From positions 24,930,519-24,994,518 of the forward strand of contig CM069608.1 of the NCBI GenBank assembly GCA_035771175.1: 64,000 bases of DNA, written 5' to 3'. The translations under genes and the position numbers were made by a program. Below the pieces are notes generated by a model. That model ran no database searches and was not told the origin of the DNA. It was given only the letters and a program-made list of their open reading frames with translations. Below, one piece after another: positions 21,971-34,513 of the stretch (position 1 is its first letter; every line of letters begins with the position of its first letter). The stretch comes from Paratinospora sagittata. Its lineage: Eukaryota > Streptophyta > Magnoliopsida > Ranunculales > Menispermaceae.

Positions 21971-23277
21971 ATATAAACATATGTATATATGAATAGGTTT
22001 GAGACTTATTTGATGGCATGCAAATATATTGATGGAATAATATATAGGTGGGATTGAGATGGTTATATACAAATAAGATTAAGTTTCATGACTATATACT
22101 GACACGTAATACTTGTGGGTATATTTGAAAGTAAAATCATATGGAAAATAATTGATTATTGTTTGGTGAAATTACAGCAAAGTTTGGAATAGGTGGGGAC
22201 AGTACGCAGTGGTAGTGATATTTGGTCAACACTAGGCTGTGTTGGCATTAGGTGAGTATCCTTCCATTTCTTGGTTATTTTGTATGGCATTGTAGCTATG
22301 AACAGTTTGAAATGATAAGCATGTATGAATGGCATGGTATAAAATTGCATTGATTGAATACATGAAAAATATTTCAAAAACGAAGCATGTATAACCCGTA
22401 AGAACATGTTAGAATATGAGTCATTCCACGAATAAGTCCCGCACGAGTAGTACCTTGAGTATCTCATGGGCTTAGTGGCTGTCTTGGAATTGATTGTGAT
22501 AAAATTGAGTATGAGAGGACAGTTAGGCTACCCTTGTTTGGGCCGAACGAGGGGTGAGTCCCGCTCTATACTTAGAAGGTGGGAGATGGATATGACTTTC
22601 AGTGGGAAAGTGAAATTGTTTTGAAAAATATTGCAGGAAGCTCCAAGCTATTTTGTGCATATATGTATTGTCTTTTTGCACTTGCATCTTTAAATGTATT
22701 TGATTATGATTTTATCAACATGTTTATTAAATGCATATGAATGCTATAGAATGGAACTTACTCACTGAGCTTGTTGTAGCTCACCCCATTACCTCCAATA
22801 TTTCAGGTAAGGACCCAAAAGCAAAAGGAAAAGCAAAGAAAGGATAAACCGTCTTCTGGAAACTTTACTTGCTATGTATGTATGGAAGAAACGGTTACAA
22901 CATGATTACTTTTGATATGTATAATTAGCATGTATATATATGATATCACATAGACGAGTGAGTGGGGTGATAATATGAACCATACTTGACGTATTGGGGT
23001 ATGAAATATTGTTATGATGATAAAGATCTGAATGTAAATGAGTATGAAAATGAATGAATGTAGATTTTAAATGGAAGGCTATCAAGGAATTTGAAATTCG
23101 TGTATTTACATTGAGGCTGACAGTGTATTGTACACCGTATACGGGGATGTATAGTGTATAATACATTGTGCCGATCATGATGTCAGCCTACGTAAGGGGC
23201 GTCGTGACACGATTAATCAATCAACTCACGATAGAAAAAGATTTTCATGAATCCCTCTTTCCTTCTATATCTCAACA

Positions 23278-23288
23278 CTCCCCCTCAA
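23278..23288 (-). promoter_or_regulatory. Polypurine tract of copia H
   Basis: The reverse strand reads TTGAGGGGGAG followed by TG of the LTR, a typical copia arrangement. Confidence 0.75.
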
Positions 23289-23289
23289 G

Positions 23290-26105
23290 TTGGTGCATAG
23301 ATATCACACATGCCCAACTTGCCTAAATTATTTGAGAATACCAGATTGGATACTGCTTTCGTGAGGATATCGGCCAATTGATCTTTAGATCGAATCTTAG
23401 GCAATTCCACAATATTTTCATCTAACTTCTCCTTAATGAAGAATTTGTCAACCTCGACATGTTTTGTGCGATCATGTTAAACAGGGTTATGAGCTATATC
23501 ATATGCTGCTTTGTTATCACAATATAGTCGAATTGGCTGCTTAGGCAAATAGCCTAAATCCTGTAATAGAAACTTTAACCATAATACTTCACAAATTCCA
23601 AGTGTCATACCTCTATATTCAGCTTCCGCATTGGAACGAGCAACAACATTCTGCTTTTTACTTCCCCATGTAACTAGATTACCTCCGACAAATGTAAAGT
23701 AACTTGATGTAGATCATCTGTTAGTTATTTCTCTAGCCCAATTAGCATCGATATAGACATCTACCCTCCGATAATCTGTATTCTTGGTGAATAAAATTCC
23801 CTTTCCAGGAGAAGATTTTACCTTAAAATTCACGTTACTCCATGCATAAGTTTTTTTCTAGGATCATGCATAAACTAGCTGACAATACTTAATGCATACG
23901 CAAGATCTGGCCTTGTGTGTGCTAAGTACATTAATTTCCCTACAAGTATTTGATATCTTTCTTTATCAACTGGTACTTGAGTAGTCTCAATACATAACTT
24001 CAATCCTTTTTCCACTGGTCTATCGGCTAGTTGACACGCTAACATATCGATTTCTTGTAACAAATCCAAGACATATTTTCTTTGAGACAAAAAAATTCCT
24101 TTATCAGATTGAGCTACTTCAATTCCATGAAAATATTTCAAGGAATCAAGGTCTTTCATTTCGAACTCATTGGACAAATAATCTTGTAGTGCTTTCCTTT
24201 CTTTCAAACCATTTCTTGTAATTATCATGTCATCGCAGTGATCTTATCTCGATGTCGCTTAAAAAATAAGGTATGATTAGAATTGCTCTGATGATAACCA
24301 TAGGCTATCATAGAATTTGTGAATCTTCCAAACCATGCTCAAAGAGATTGCTTCAACCCATACAACTATTTCTTTAATCTGCACACATTTGAAATATGTC
24401 TTTTTGATATCATGCAACCCGACGGGAGATCCATATAAACTTTTTCAGAGAGCTCGTCATGAAAAAAGACATTTTTCACATTGAATTGTTGTAATGGCCA
24501 ATCTAAGTTCGTCGCTAAAGACAACAAGACACAAACGGTGTTGATTTTAGCTACATGTGCAAATGTCTATGTATAATCAATCCCATAGGTATGGGTGTAC
24601 GTTTTTGCCACTAATCTTGTTTTAAACCGCTTGATTGTACCATCTACTTTATACTTCATTGTATAAATCCATCGACATCCAACTGGTTCCTTGTTAGGGA
24701 GACAATTAACACGTTCCCAAGTTTCATTTTTCTGCAAGGATTTCATCTCTTCGTTCATTGTAGCTTTCCATCTTGAGTTAGCTAAGGCTTCCTGCACACT
24801 GTTAGGAATAGATACAAAAGCTAATTGATTCATAAATGACTTGTTTGATTTTGACAAACGATGGTTAGACACATAATGACTCATGGGATATTTGACTTTA
24901 CTAGAAAGTTTGGGTTCATATGTGGGTTTAGGAATACCTCTCGTGTGACGTTGCGATAACTGTTTTCTCAATGGCTTAGACACTAAATCAGGAGCATCCT
25001 CAACAGGTGATTGGTTTGGTATACTCGTTGCTTGTGGTATGAGGGAATCGACTTCAGACGAAGGTGGAGGGGGAGCCACATCTTCAGTTTCTTCCATTTC
25101 TATCAGTCCATTACCACTTTGATTCTCAGTCAGACCATTTAAATCCAGTTCACCCACTTTTTGATTAATTGGTCAAATTTACGAGCAATCACTACTAGAA
25201 TCCAAGTTCACATCCATATTGCCCAAATCCTGGTTATGAGATTCAGGGAATAAACCATAGTCTAGAGTCTAAATTTCCTCATGGGATGCTCCCTGAAGTT
25301 CAGACCCGGAAGAAAAATACATTGAGCCTTCATGGAAAACAACATCCATTGTGATAAACATTCTTCGAGTTGGAGGATGATAGCATCGATACCTCTTCTG
25401 ATGAGAAGCATACCCTAAAAAATTGCATCGTAACGCTTGAGGAGTCAACTTACTACACTGGTGCTTATGGAGGTGTACAAATGCTACACAACCAAAGACA
25501 TGAGATGGTAAATTGGGAATGGTTGGGGCAGTGACTGCTTCAATAAGATCTTGGAACGGAGTTTGAAAGTCAATAGAACTTGTGGGTACTCGGTTGATTA
25601 AATACATTGCGGAGGTAAGAGCTTCCGCCCAATAAGTTAGCAGTATATAAGCTTTTATCAACGAAACACGAACTACCTCTAACAAGTGTCAATTTTTCCG
25701 CTTAGCGACTCCATTCTACTGAGGTGTATTGGAACAAATAGTTTGATGAATAATTTCATGTGCTTCCGGATATTTTTTAAATTCAAATTTTTGATACTTG
25801 CCACCATTATCACTACGAAGAACTTAGATCTGTGCATTGTATTGAGTTCGGACCATTTTATGAAAATTCTGAAATAATCTATTTACTTCACTTTTGGACT
25901 TCGTCAAGCACACCAAAGTCATCATGGTACAATCATCGATAAAAGTAACACACCAGCATGATCCATTCAAAGTAGAGACTTTAGACGGACCCCAAACATC
26001 AGAATGTATAACCATAAAAGGAATTGGACTTTTATTTTTACTTAATGGAAAAAAAGCACTGTTTCAGCCAAAAATCTCTTTGCTAAGTCGCGAGATGATG
26101 CCAAC
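23290..26105 (-). pseudogene. Copia H pol: integrase, RT and RNase H fragments
   Basis: Read on the reverse strand. The integrase core has 'MVIHSDVWGPSKVSTLNGSC' (26015 down), with H-x-D and the GPS turn. A central segment (25685-25269) has 'YLINRVPTSSIDFQTPFQDL'. A proline-rich linker leads to the RT start ('EALANSRWKATMNEEMKSLQ' and 'WIYTMKYKVDGTIKRFKTRL') at 25157-24567. RT end and RNase H start are at 24228-23875 ('GKLMYLAHTRPDLAYALSIV'), and a degraded RNase H runs to 23300. The RT catalytic YVDD box has decayed to HCDD near 24235. Several stops and frameshifts separate the pieces, so the gene is dead. Confidence 0.85.
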
Positions 26106-29026
26106 TGACTAGTTGCTGTGACTGGTTGAATCTTCTAACCAGACTCCTCTGAGTGTTGTGCTCTGAACTTGCAAGGGTGGTGACTCATAGTCATCAAAAG
26201 CACTATGACGCTTAAGTCAGAAATCAGAATAATAGAATAGCATAAAGTAATAAGTTCTTCGATCTTTGAGCCTTCCTGTTTTTGGAGAATGAATCCCCTT
26301 TTATAGTTAAGGGGGAGTGCTTAGGTGCATTAAATGCAGGGTTCCATCGGTGGAGTGATATACGCCTTTCCTCATCAGGATTCAGCTTGTAGCTTTGGGC
26401 CTCGGGATCTGTTCTTTGAGGTGTCCGGGCCATGATCAATGGTCGAGGATGGTGATCTCTTGCCCGCATTCGGGAGAGAGACAGGGAAAGAGAGAAAATG
26501 AGTAGACCCCTCGGTCGTGGCCGAGAGAGACCCATCAGCAGTGACCGAGGGGAGCCCTCGTCCATGACCGAGGGGGGCCCTCGACTGTGACTGAGGGGAG
26601 ATTTTTGGTCATGGATTGTAACGCCCCGTATGTATGAGTCAAACGTGTACGTTTACTTATACGTATTGTCAGGGGTATGTGTACGGGTGTACGTATGTAC
26701 ATGACCTTTAGATAGTATATTTGTATGTATTTTAGGGCTATTGGTACCCTAGAAGGCTAGTCGTATCATAAAATGTCCAACACTAGAAAAAAATTTAGAT
26801 TTGGGTGAAAGAAGTGCACTTCTCAGTGGGCCTACAAATTTTTTAAAAGATTTGGTCGGTGAGGCGGTGTGTGCATGTTATGAAACACATGTCTTGACCT
26901 TTTGCAGCCATGTTGAACTAATTTGGACACGTTATGGCTTGCTGGCACGACCATATGAAACCATTTGTACTGTCTAAAACTTGTTGATTTGAAAAAGAAA
27001 AACAAACAAATCAAATGAGAAAGAAGAAAGTTGCAGAGCAACGTTGAGGAGAGGAAGAAGAGGACTGATCTTCGAGCTTCAAATTTGAGGTGAGAACTAA
27101 GGTTTCTGGGCATGAAATTTACTTATTTGATCTCCTCTCTTCCATTTATACACCATATATAACATGCACATGGTTTCCATGGCTAGCTCAAAAGGTGGAA
27201 ATTGGGAGTTTCATTTGGAAATTGATCAAATTACTAGCTGAGACGATTGAAGATCAATTGTTGGGTTATTAGTGAGTGTTTTGATGTTTAAAACACTGAT
27301 TTTACATGGCTGAAAAGTGAGGGTTTTGAGTTGGAAATGATTGAATTGTTGACTACGACCATGAGAGATTGATTCCTGGTTGCTTGGTAAGTTAATTAAT
27401 GTTCAATTCATTGATTTTCCATTACTGATTTGGGTGTTCCAGACCTTGTTGAGTAAGGGTTTTGGAACCCATTTTCAGTAACTGATTTGGGTTGTTTTGA
27501 TGTGTTTTAATTGCTAGAAACTGATCTTGGATGATTGGTGATTGTGAATTATAGATATCGGAATATAGATTTTGTGAAAATCTGGGTTTGGTGATGTGCA
27601 CAAATTCGGTTCATGTGCTGGAAATTTACAGAATTGGGTAATGCTAAGGTAATGGCTTATTGATGTGTTGTGATTAATTGGTAATTAATTGATCTAATTT
27701 TGTAGCTGGAATGTATGTGCAATATGAACTTTGCAGAGAATTGGATATGAATTGAGTAATGGATGGATACAAGTGAGATGCTTGTGTGATTATAGAGTGC
27801 TGGGAATACATTGGTAAGATGTTTCTTAATATATTGAGATTAATTTGATGAATCAATGATTAAATAGTGATTAAATGACTAATTTGATAAGTAATTGAAT
27901 GAATTCATGTACTGGAATTCATGTATAATGTTTGCAATATTGAATTGCATTGAGTTGAGTAATGAAATGAATAAGCAAGGTACTTGGGTTGTGCTGTAAA
28001 AGTTGAGAAAATGACTAAATGTGGTGTTTGTGCTAATATAGTGGTGAATTGACTAAGTGTGTACTGTATGCTGTGGACTTAGTGAAAATCCTGTAATTGT
28101 GAGTATTTCTATCTTGGTTTTATTTATGGCATTGTAAAATATATAAACTCTATTTAATAAATGTAAGCATGTTATGAAATATTGCATTTCAGTTTGAATG
28201 CACAAAAAAATGTGTTTTAAGCTTGGTAAGACCAAGGAAGATGAGGTTGGGTTCTCCTTATGAATGTATAATAAGGATACAGACTCGCTCATTACCTGAT
28301 GAATTGGATCTGGTTAGAAAGGGTAAGTTCTCCTTTTATAGACGTATGAAAAGGATACAGACTTGGCCCGTATACCAGGATCGTGTGCACGTGTCTTATG
28401 AAAATATGCATGGTTTAAATTGTACAAATGACATGAAGTATCTTGAGCACATGTTATTATTTGATATTGGCTTGCATAGAGTTTATAATGAGATGTATAA
28501 ATGATAGTATACATGAGAATAATATATGTTGATGTATATTTTGGGGAGACTTAGTTGTATAAGTCTTATGAAAAAAAAAAAAGAATTATATATATGAATG
28601 ATATTTTGTGTATATGTGGAATGGATTAATATGAATGATGATAATATGATTCATATGTGATAAATTTTTAGTGATTTACGTATATGTCTTAAAGGATGAA
28701 GGCTGACAGAGTGTCGTATACGTCTAAGTAAGGCGTATATGGTATTCTGTGTCGGTCATGATGTCACCCTACGAAGGGGGTTGTGACATGGACGAGGGGG
28801 TCCCTTGTCCATTGACTGAGGGGAGCACCCCGGCCAAGGCCTGGAGAACCCCCCCTTTGGCCTTGGCCGAGAATTTGGCTGGGATGTTCTGCTCTGGTCC
28901 TGGGTGAGAAGTTCACCCATTTTCGGGCGGGATTGTCGTGTTCCGTTCATTAATTTATCTTTTCCTCATTTTCTTTGTTTTTTATGTTTTCTGTCTTAAA
29001 CGTTTTGAAGATCATTTGGTATAACA
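26106..29026 (-). repeat. 3' LTR of a Tat-like gypsy element, split by solo LTR 2
   Basis: The reverse strand starts TGTTATACCAAATGATC at 29026, after the purine tract. It continues to 28789, resumes at 26616 and ends at a CA near 26106. Words such as CTGACTTAAGCGTC and CCACCACCCTTGC, and a TATAAAAGGGG-type promoter (near 26300), resemble plant Tat-lineage LTRs. CCGAGGGG repeats lie on both sides of the solo LTR, confirming that the halves belong together. Confidence 0.55.
26617..28788 (+). repeat. Solo LTR 2, same family as solo LTR 1
   Basis: It begins TGTAACGCCCCG and ends GGGGGTTGTGACA. Flanks are TGGAT (26612-26616) and TGGAC (28789-28793), a target duplication with one later change. 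No internal region remains. It sits inside the Tat-like LTR. Confidence 0.8.
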
Positions 29027-29040
29027 ATAGGCCCCCTGGC
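29027..29040 (-). promoter_or_regulatory. Polypurine tract of the Tat-like element
   Basis: The reverse strand reads GCCAGGGGGCCTAT, then TGTTATACC. It sets the orientation and places the + strand gene at 29464 as antisense to this element. Confidence 0.55.
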
Positions 29041-29832
29041 GAGTGCCTGGATGTTCCATGTGTTGGGTCACTCGCCATTTGGATTATGTGATATGGAGGT
29101 GTGTGAGTCGTATAGCTATAAAGAGCTCATTTTTCTCTATATATATGAGGAGGTGGTTCATTTTTATCCTTCATTCCTGAACTACGCATCGTCACCTATG
29201 TCTTGGGTATAACGTTTGAGGTGAGTCTTTGTTTGATCTTTAGTTTTTTTTAACTTTGTTTCTCTTTTGCTTCGAAATACTTCCTGTCTCGTTTCGTTCA
29301 TGCGTTTACTCATCCGATCGTCAAATGTTCGACGCGGGGTGTGGACTTGTCTTGTTGTATGCACAGTGCTGCGCGCGACGTTCTGTTTGTTGCTAGGTTG
29401 GTGTTTGAGTTCTTAACTCATTTTTCTTTCTTTCGCTTTTATTCTTTGGTTTGGCGAAAGAAGATGAGTGCGCCTTGTGAAAACCTTGGTTTTTCATGGC
29501 CCTATACCTTAAAAATTCAATACCTCAGTAATGAGATCAAGTCATCCTCTTATAATTCTCATCTCGGTGACGCCTCCCCTAGAGAGGAAGTGTCATGCAC
29601 TTTGGATTCATTCCATTGCAAGGGGATCCAGCCAATGAAGGCCTACACCGCGACATTTGCGGGGAGGTTGTTTTTAGGCCAGCTTTCATGACGAAAGATT
29701 GTGCTTCTGTTATGGTTGTCGAGGATATTCATGAGGTTTTTCATAAGTTTGGGGTTCACTCTACCGTCACTTCAGGGCTCCCGCGCAGGATGATAGGGCT
29801 TGTTCTCCCCGTGGTCGAGAGGAGATTGCCCT

Positions 29833-31417
29833 TGTTGCGTAAAATTATTGCAAGTGCACAATACCGTTAACAAGTAATAAAGTGATGAATAAAGTATCGT
29901 TTCCATAGAGATTTGTTACTGAATTTCTATGTTAAATATTAAAATTGTTTCACCCTAATCTTATCTAAACACCAATTAAAATTTGTTATAATCTAAACAA
30001 TAAAGTTAAATCTAAAACAAATCAAAATTAATCAAAGTAATCAGAATAATTAAAACCTAGAATTACAATCTTCTCTTATATTTCAATTGGATTTATCTAA
30101 CTAGTTTTTAATTAATTAATTAATTAAATTAGTTAACCAAGAGTCTAAATTATTTACAAGCCTCTTTCGATGGTCAAGCAAAAATACCTTGAATAATTAA
30201 ATCTCTATATTTCTATGAAATTTAAATTAAAACAGGATTCATTAAGATTATATTCTTCAATGGTTCCACGTGTCACATGAGTATATTTCTATCTCACATG
30301 AACTCGATAGCTTTCGCCCTTATGATCATATGTTATTTTAATCAAGTTCACAAATCTAAACTCCCCTCGTCAAGATCATATAGATTCAACAAATCATCTA
30401 ATTAGTAATCAAGTAATTAGAAGCATTAAGAACGGATTAAAATAAACAACTTTAAATAATCAATTAAAATCTAAAATCAAACATAAAATCCAATATCTAT
30501 ATGAGATCCAATTGTAACTCTAGACAAACAACTTAGCTCATCATTGAAATAGAAAAAAACATAAAAATATTGATGAACATGTTGAATATAAATAAGAAGA
30601 AACTAGAAAACCAATTGGAAGATGTTGAAGATGCTCCCTTGTTTCCAACTTCGCGTTCTTCACCTCATTCGATTCAATTTTCTTCAGCTCGTTCTCTTCT
30701 CTCTTTTATCCTACATGATGCTTTGAAAACCCCAAAAAATGGTCTTTATATAGCTACAAGTCCATATGAAGTCGTCCAAGTCGAATTAGGAAAGTTCGCA
30801 AAACAATTAGAAAGTTTCTATTTTGAATTGCACATTCAATTTATTCCTCGCCATTTTTCCTCATGTTCTCCACTCCAAATCAACCTCAAAAACCTTATAT
30901 CTTGTAGTATTTCAAGTAAGGAATCCATAGAAACAAACGACGTCCAATTCGGAGTTAAATTGAGAAAGTTATGGCCGAAATACAAAGTTGCGTAGAATCG
31001 AAGTTTCCGGCGCCGCAACACCCATACCTGGCGCCACGGCGCCCAGTTACGGATTTTTGCACTTTTTTTCCTGATTTTATTGTGGACTTAGCCAATTTTT
31101 TATACTCCCAAGGCTTGGATGCACTTGTTTCTTCACTCTAACTCCCTTGGCTCCTCTTGCATCTTGTCTTCATCTTCCCAATCATCATTTAGAACATCAA
31201 AGCACCTACAAAACACATCAAACCAAGTGAGTATCATGCTTTAATAATCTCATGAACCAACCTACAGAAATCCGTACCGAAATAATGCAAAAATACCAAA
31301 ATGTAACTAAACTATTAAATAACTAAATTTATGGTAAACTAACCTAGTGTATGAACTAAATACCGTAAAACACACCTAAAACATATTCTAAAAGATATAC
31401 TAAATACCTACTTATCA
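29833..31417 (-). repeat. 3' LTR of element B
   Basis: The reverse strand starts TGATAAGTAGG at 31417 and ends in CA at 29833. It is the pair of 34514-36059. Open frames inside it on the + strand (30570 on) recur in the other LTR with different stops and are not counted as genes. Confidence 0.9.
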
Positions 31418-31435
31418 AACATCCCCAAACTTAGG
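31418..31435 (-). promoter_or_regulatory. Polypurine tract of element B
   Basis: The reverse strand reads CCTAAGTTTGGGGATGTT, directly before the LTR start. Confidence 0.75.
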
Positions 31436-33150
31436 ACTTTGATCGTCCCGAACAAAGGAAAAACAAAACAAAAACTCAACAGACAAATCAATCATCCATC
31501 TACCATCCTATTCTCAAAGAAATAAAAATTTGATTCAAAATATACATGCATACCATCATCATGGCCTTTAAGATCACATTGAAAGATAATAACTCATCAG
31601 AAAATTTCAAGAGTGTTAGAGATGTCTAGAATTTCAATCTAACCCTTCACCTAACCTCATCTTTCATTCTCAAACATACCATCACATAGTCAATATCATA
31701 AAACCATTCATGAAATTCATAGATAAGCGCAAGAAAGTATAAATTGTAAGTGATCTCAAATAAATATATATAAAGTGAATCCCATAAGCAAATCTTTCTT
31801 ACCACTCTCCACTAATGTAGATCACATGCCATTTAGAATCAATAGGTCTTTCCTAGATTGTAATGTATGGCCAAGGTTCAAAGGTAGGGATACTTGGAAA
31901 AATTTTGCTCAAAAACACCCCAACGCTTTGAGCTTTTACAAACATCCACAACATTACATGTAGAGCCAAAAACCCAATTTCAGCATATATATTCACTTCA
32001 ATTATTCAACTTTTTTACTCAATCTCCATTCTTACATTGTTTGCTTATTTTCTTATTTCCAAAGAACAACTACACTTCCAAACTTATTTCTTTTCATAAT
32101 CATGGGAGTAACATCCTTTTCATTCATTTTTTATTTTTATTTTTTTATAAAGCTCATAAAATAAGCAAACTTCCAACTCAATAGTACTTCACTTCATCAC
32201 CTTTTTTTCATACTTTTTTTTCTTTATTCCCCCTTTTCTTCCTTCCAAAAAGATAACACTCCAACATAATCAAAGTGTATAAGATGCATAGGTTGAAAGA
32301 GAAAAAAATTTAAACATACCAAGTTCAAATAAATTAATGCATAGGTAACAAAGAGAAGATCATAAAGCTCAAAATGAGTGACTAAGGATATAATAAAAAA
32401 TAAGGTTGGTTATATGGCTCAAACTCATCCAAACATGGCCTAAATCATCTCCCTCATGGCATGTTCTCTAGGACTTTGCCTCAAGTGATAATTAAACTTG
32501 TTCTAGGATTTCTAGAGATCTAATATATATAACTTTACTTGCACAAATCCAATCCAAAAAAAATCATGATTGCACAAAATCAACCACACTAGACATGTAA
32601 AAAATTTCAAACAAAACCAAGTTCAAAGTTGAATCAAGCACACATACTTATAAATTACTCTCTACATTATCCTAGAGTCAGGTTTATATTCATGTTCTCT
32701 TATCATTGGTCATTCAGAAAAATTAAAAAATTTAGAATCAAATCAGAATTTTTAAGATCATAGGACATCCTAACCTAAAACTACCACATCTTTACCATGA
32801 CAAGTCAAAAAATCAAAACTCTCCCCCCAAACTTAAAACAAGCATTGTCTTTAATGCTTCACAATAAAACATAATCAGAGAACGAATGAAAATAAAAGAA
32901 AGAGAGGTTGAGAAAACCTCATTGAACCCAAAGGGTTGAAGTTTCCACATAAGCTCCATCCTCTCCATGTAGCTCACACAAGGACCCCCAAACTTGATTT
33001 AGCACTTGGGAAAAAGATAGCAAGAGATATTTCATTGGCAAAGGTAAATACTAAACAACTAAATAAACCAATATATAAATAAAAACATAAAAGAAACTGA
33101 TGGGTTGCCTCCCAACAAGCGTTTGGTTTAAAGTCCTCAGCCCGACTCCT
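31436..33150 (-). other. Conserved noncoding 3' region of element B
   Basis: No gene seen. It aligns colinearly with 2122-3243 of element A, including GGGAGGCAACCC (near 33106-33117), GATGTCCTATGAT and TAGATCTCTAGAAATCCTAG. Confidence 0.75.
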
Positions 33151-33160
33151 CTTTGTTTTT

Positions 33161-34368
33161 TCAAGGTGAATCATCAAGAAGATTCGCCTTCACATTCCTT
33201 TTATCTGGGCCAAATTCATCTTTTAACCTTTTTCTTTCGGCTCGATAGGAATACCCATTTATGCACTTTTGCTTCCCTAAATGATGTAACCACTCATCTT
33301 CCTTAACATGAGATATTAAATAAGGGTCCTTCCACTCCATTGGAGGAGGGTCATCTAGATACTCCACTTTGACAATATATTGCTCAAAGGGATAGTTTGG
33401 TATTTCTCTCATAAGGACCTCTTGATCACAACTTCCAAGAATGTCTATCCGGTAGCAAGTGTTCTCCGCCTCTTGAAAATTTGGTGTGCTGTAGATGGTA
33501 AACATCACCTCTTCTTTATTAGCCCGCTGAGTCAACTCACCATGCTCCATATCAATGTAGGGTTTGTAGGGTCTCTCCTGTGGCTCTGCTTCAATGTCCT
33601 TGTGAGTGGTGTTCTCTTCCTCAAGGCTACTTGTTGGAGTTGTGGGAGAGCTATTGGTGTTATCTTGTGGATGAACTCCCTCAACTTCCTTTTCACTTAT
33701 AAGAATAATAGCATTGCACTACTCCTTAGAATTCACTTCAGTGTTACCTGGGAAAGTTCCTTGAGATTGGTTGTTAATATTATTGGCCAGTTGGCCAACT
33801 TGCATACCTAGATTCCGAACAGTAGCTGCTTGGCTTTGAAATTGAGTTCGTGTCTCAGTCATAAATTTATCAGTATTGAGTGCCAACTGCTGCATTATTT
33901 CTTCCAGTGATGACTTCTTCTCTTGGGATTGAGCTTGAGGAGGTATACCAGGTGGAAACATATGCCTTCCAGCTGAACATTGGCCTTGGTTATTACTCCG
34001 TGACAGATTTGGGTGATTCCTCCATCCTGGATTGAAGTAAGTCTGTTGATTCTGTTGCCTGCTGTAATTACTCACATATTGCACTGACTCAGTGTTAAGA
34101 GAACACTGATTACTGGAATGATTACTCCCACACAGATCACAAGTTACTGGAGGGTTGTGAACAACATTAACCCTCAACGTATCAAACTTTTAGAAAGAGC
34201 CGCAACTTGAGCCGATAATGCAGTGAGTGCATCAACTTCATATACACCAGCAACTTTCTTTGGCAAATCTTCGTTCTGCAGGCCATTCATAATTATTGGA
34301 AGCCAAGTCTTCAAGCAAATTGAATGCTTCATCAATAGTTTTGTCCATAATAGCTCCACCCTTCGCAT
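33161..34368 (-). pseudogene. Element B gag (Athila-type), one frameshift and one stop
   Basis: The N-terminal remnant (34368-34174) ends 'KKVAGVYEVDALTALSAQVA', a typical Athila gag stretch. A one-base shift near 34180 follows. The next frame (34177-33161) has the zinc-finger-like 'CDLCGSNHSSNQC', a glutamine- and asparagine-rich part, 'MQVGQLANNINNQSQGTFPG', and a TAG at 33721-33719 where Athila gags usually have a glutamine. The same frame then continues without a break to TGA at 33163-33161. No protease or RT follows. Gag would form particles; here it is inactive. It ends at the same landmark as the gag-like frame of element A. Confidence 0.75.
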
Positions 34369-34489
34369 ACAACGACGTCAAGTACCTAAAAAAATAAAAT
34401 AAAAATAATAGTAATAATAAAAATTAAAAATTTAGATTAAGGCTATGATGGATTGGTATTAATATTAACAAAAGAAATTAAAAAACAAA

Positions 34490-34507
34490 TCTCTGGCAAT
34501 GGCGCCA
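34490..34507 (-). promoter_or_regulatory. Primer binding site of element B (tRNA-Asp type)
   Basis: The reverse strand reads TGGCGCCATTGCCAGAGA, three changes from the usual Athila site. Confidence 0.8.
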
Positions 34508-34513
34508 AAAATT

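Larger units (their letters stand above)
20681..23209 (+). repeat. Solo LTR 1 (TGTAACGACCC...GTCGTGACA) with CGATT duplications
   Basis: The 2529-bp block begins TGTAACGACCCA and ends GGCGTCGTGACA. It is flanked by CGATT at 20676-20680 and 23210-23214. There is no internal region, so the element was lost by LTR-LTR recombination. It is the same family as 26617-28788, from the shared start and the shared end GATGTCA(G/C)CCTACG. It inserted into the copia H 3' LTR. Confidence 0.85.
20453..23277 (-). repeat. 3' LTR of copia H, split by a solo LTR
   Basis: The reverse strand starts TGTTGAGATATAG at 23277, just after the purine tract, and continues to 23210. It resumes at 20680 and ends near TGTATCA (20453). 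Assembled length is about 290 bases. The segment 'CATGGACGAAGGC' resembles the R/U5 part of short copia LTRs. The left end is approximate. Confidence 0.6.
20453..26105 (-). mobile_element. Copia element H: 3' LTR and pol, 5' part missing
   Basis: On the reverse strand: integrase core (about 26060), integrase C-terminus, RT, RNase H region, polypurine tract and a short 3' LTR. The LTR is split by a solo LTR (20681-23209). The 5' part ends at 26105, where the Tat-like LTR begins, so a Tat-like insertion or later deletion removed it. Confidence 0.8.

Noticed and set aside
26224..26565. 113-codon reverse frame with Arg/Ser/Pro repeats
   Set aside because: It lies in the Tat-like LTR and reflects CCGAGGGG repeats; no independent coding evidence.
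30570..30995. 141-codon + strand frame in the left LTR of element B, repeated partly at 35231
   Set aside because: It lies antisense within both LTR copies, and the second copy is truncated by a stop; it is an LTR shadow rather than a gene.
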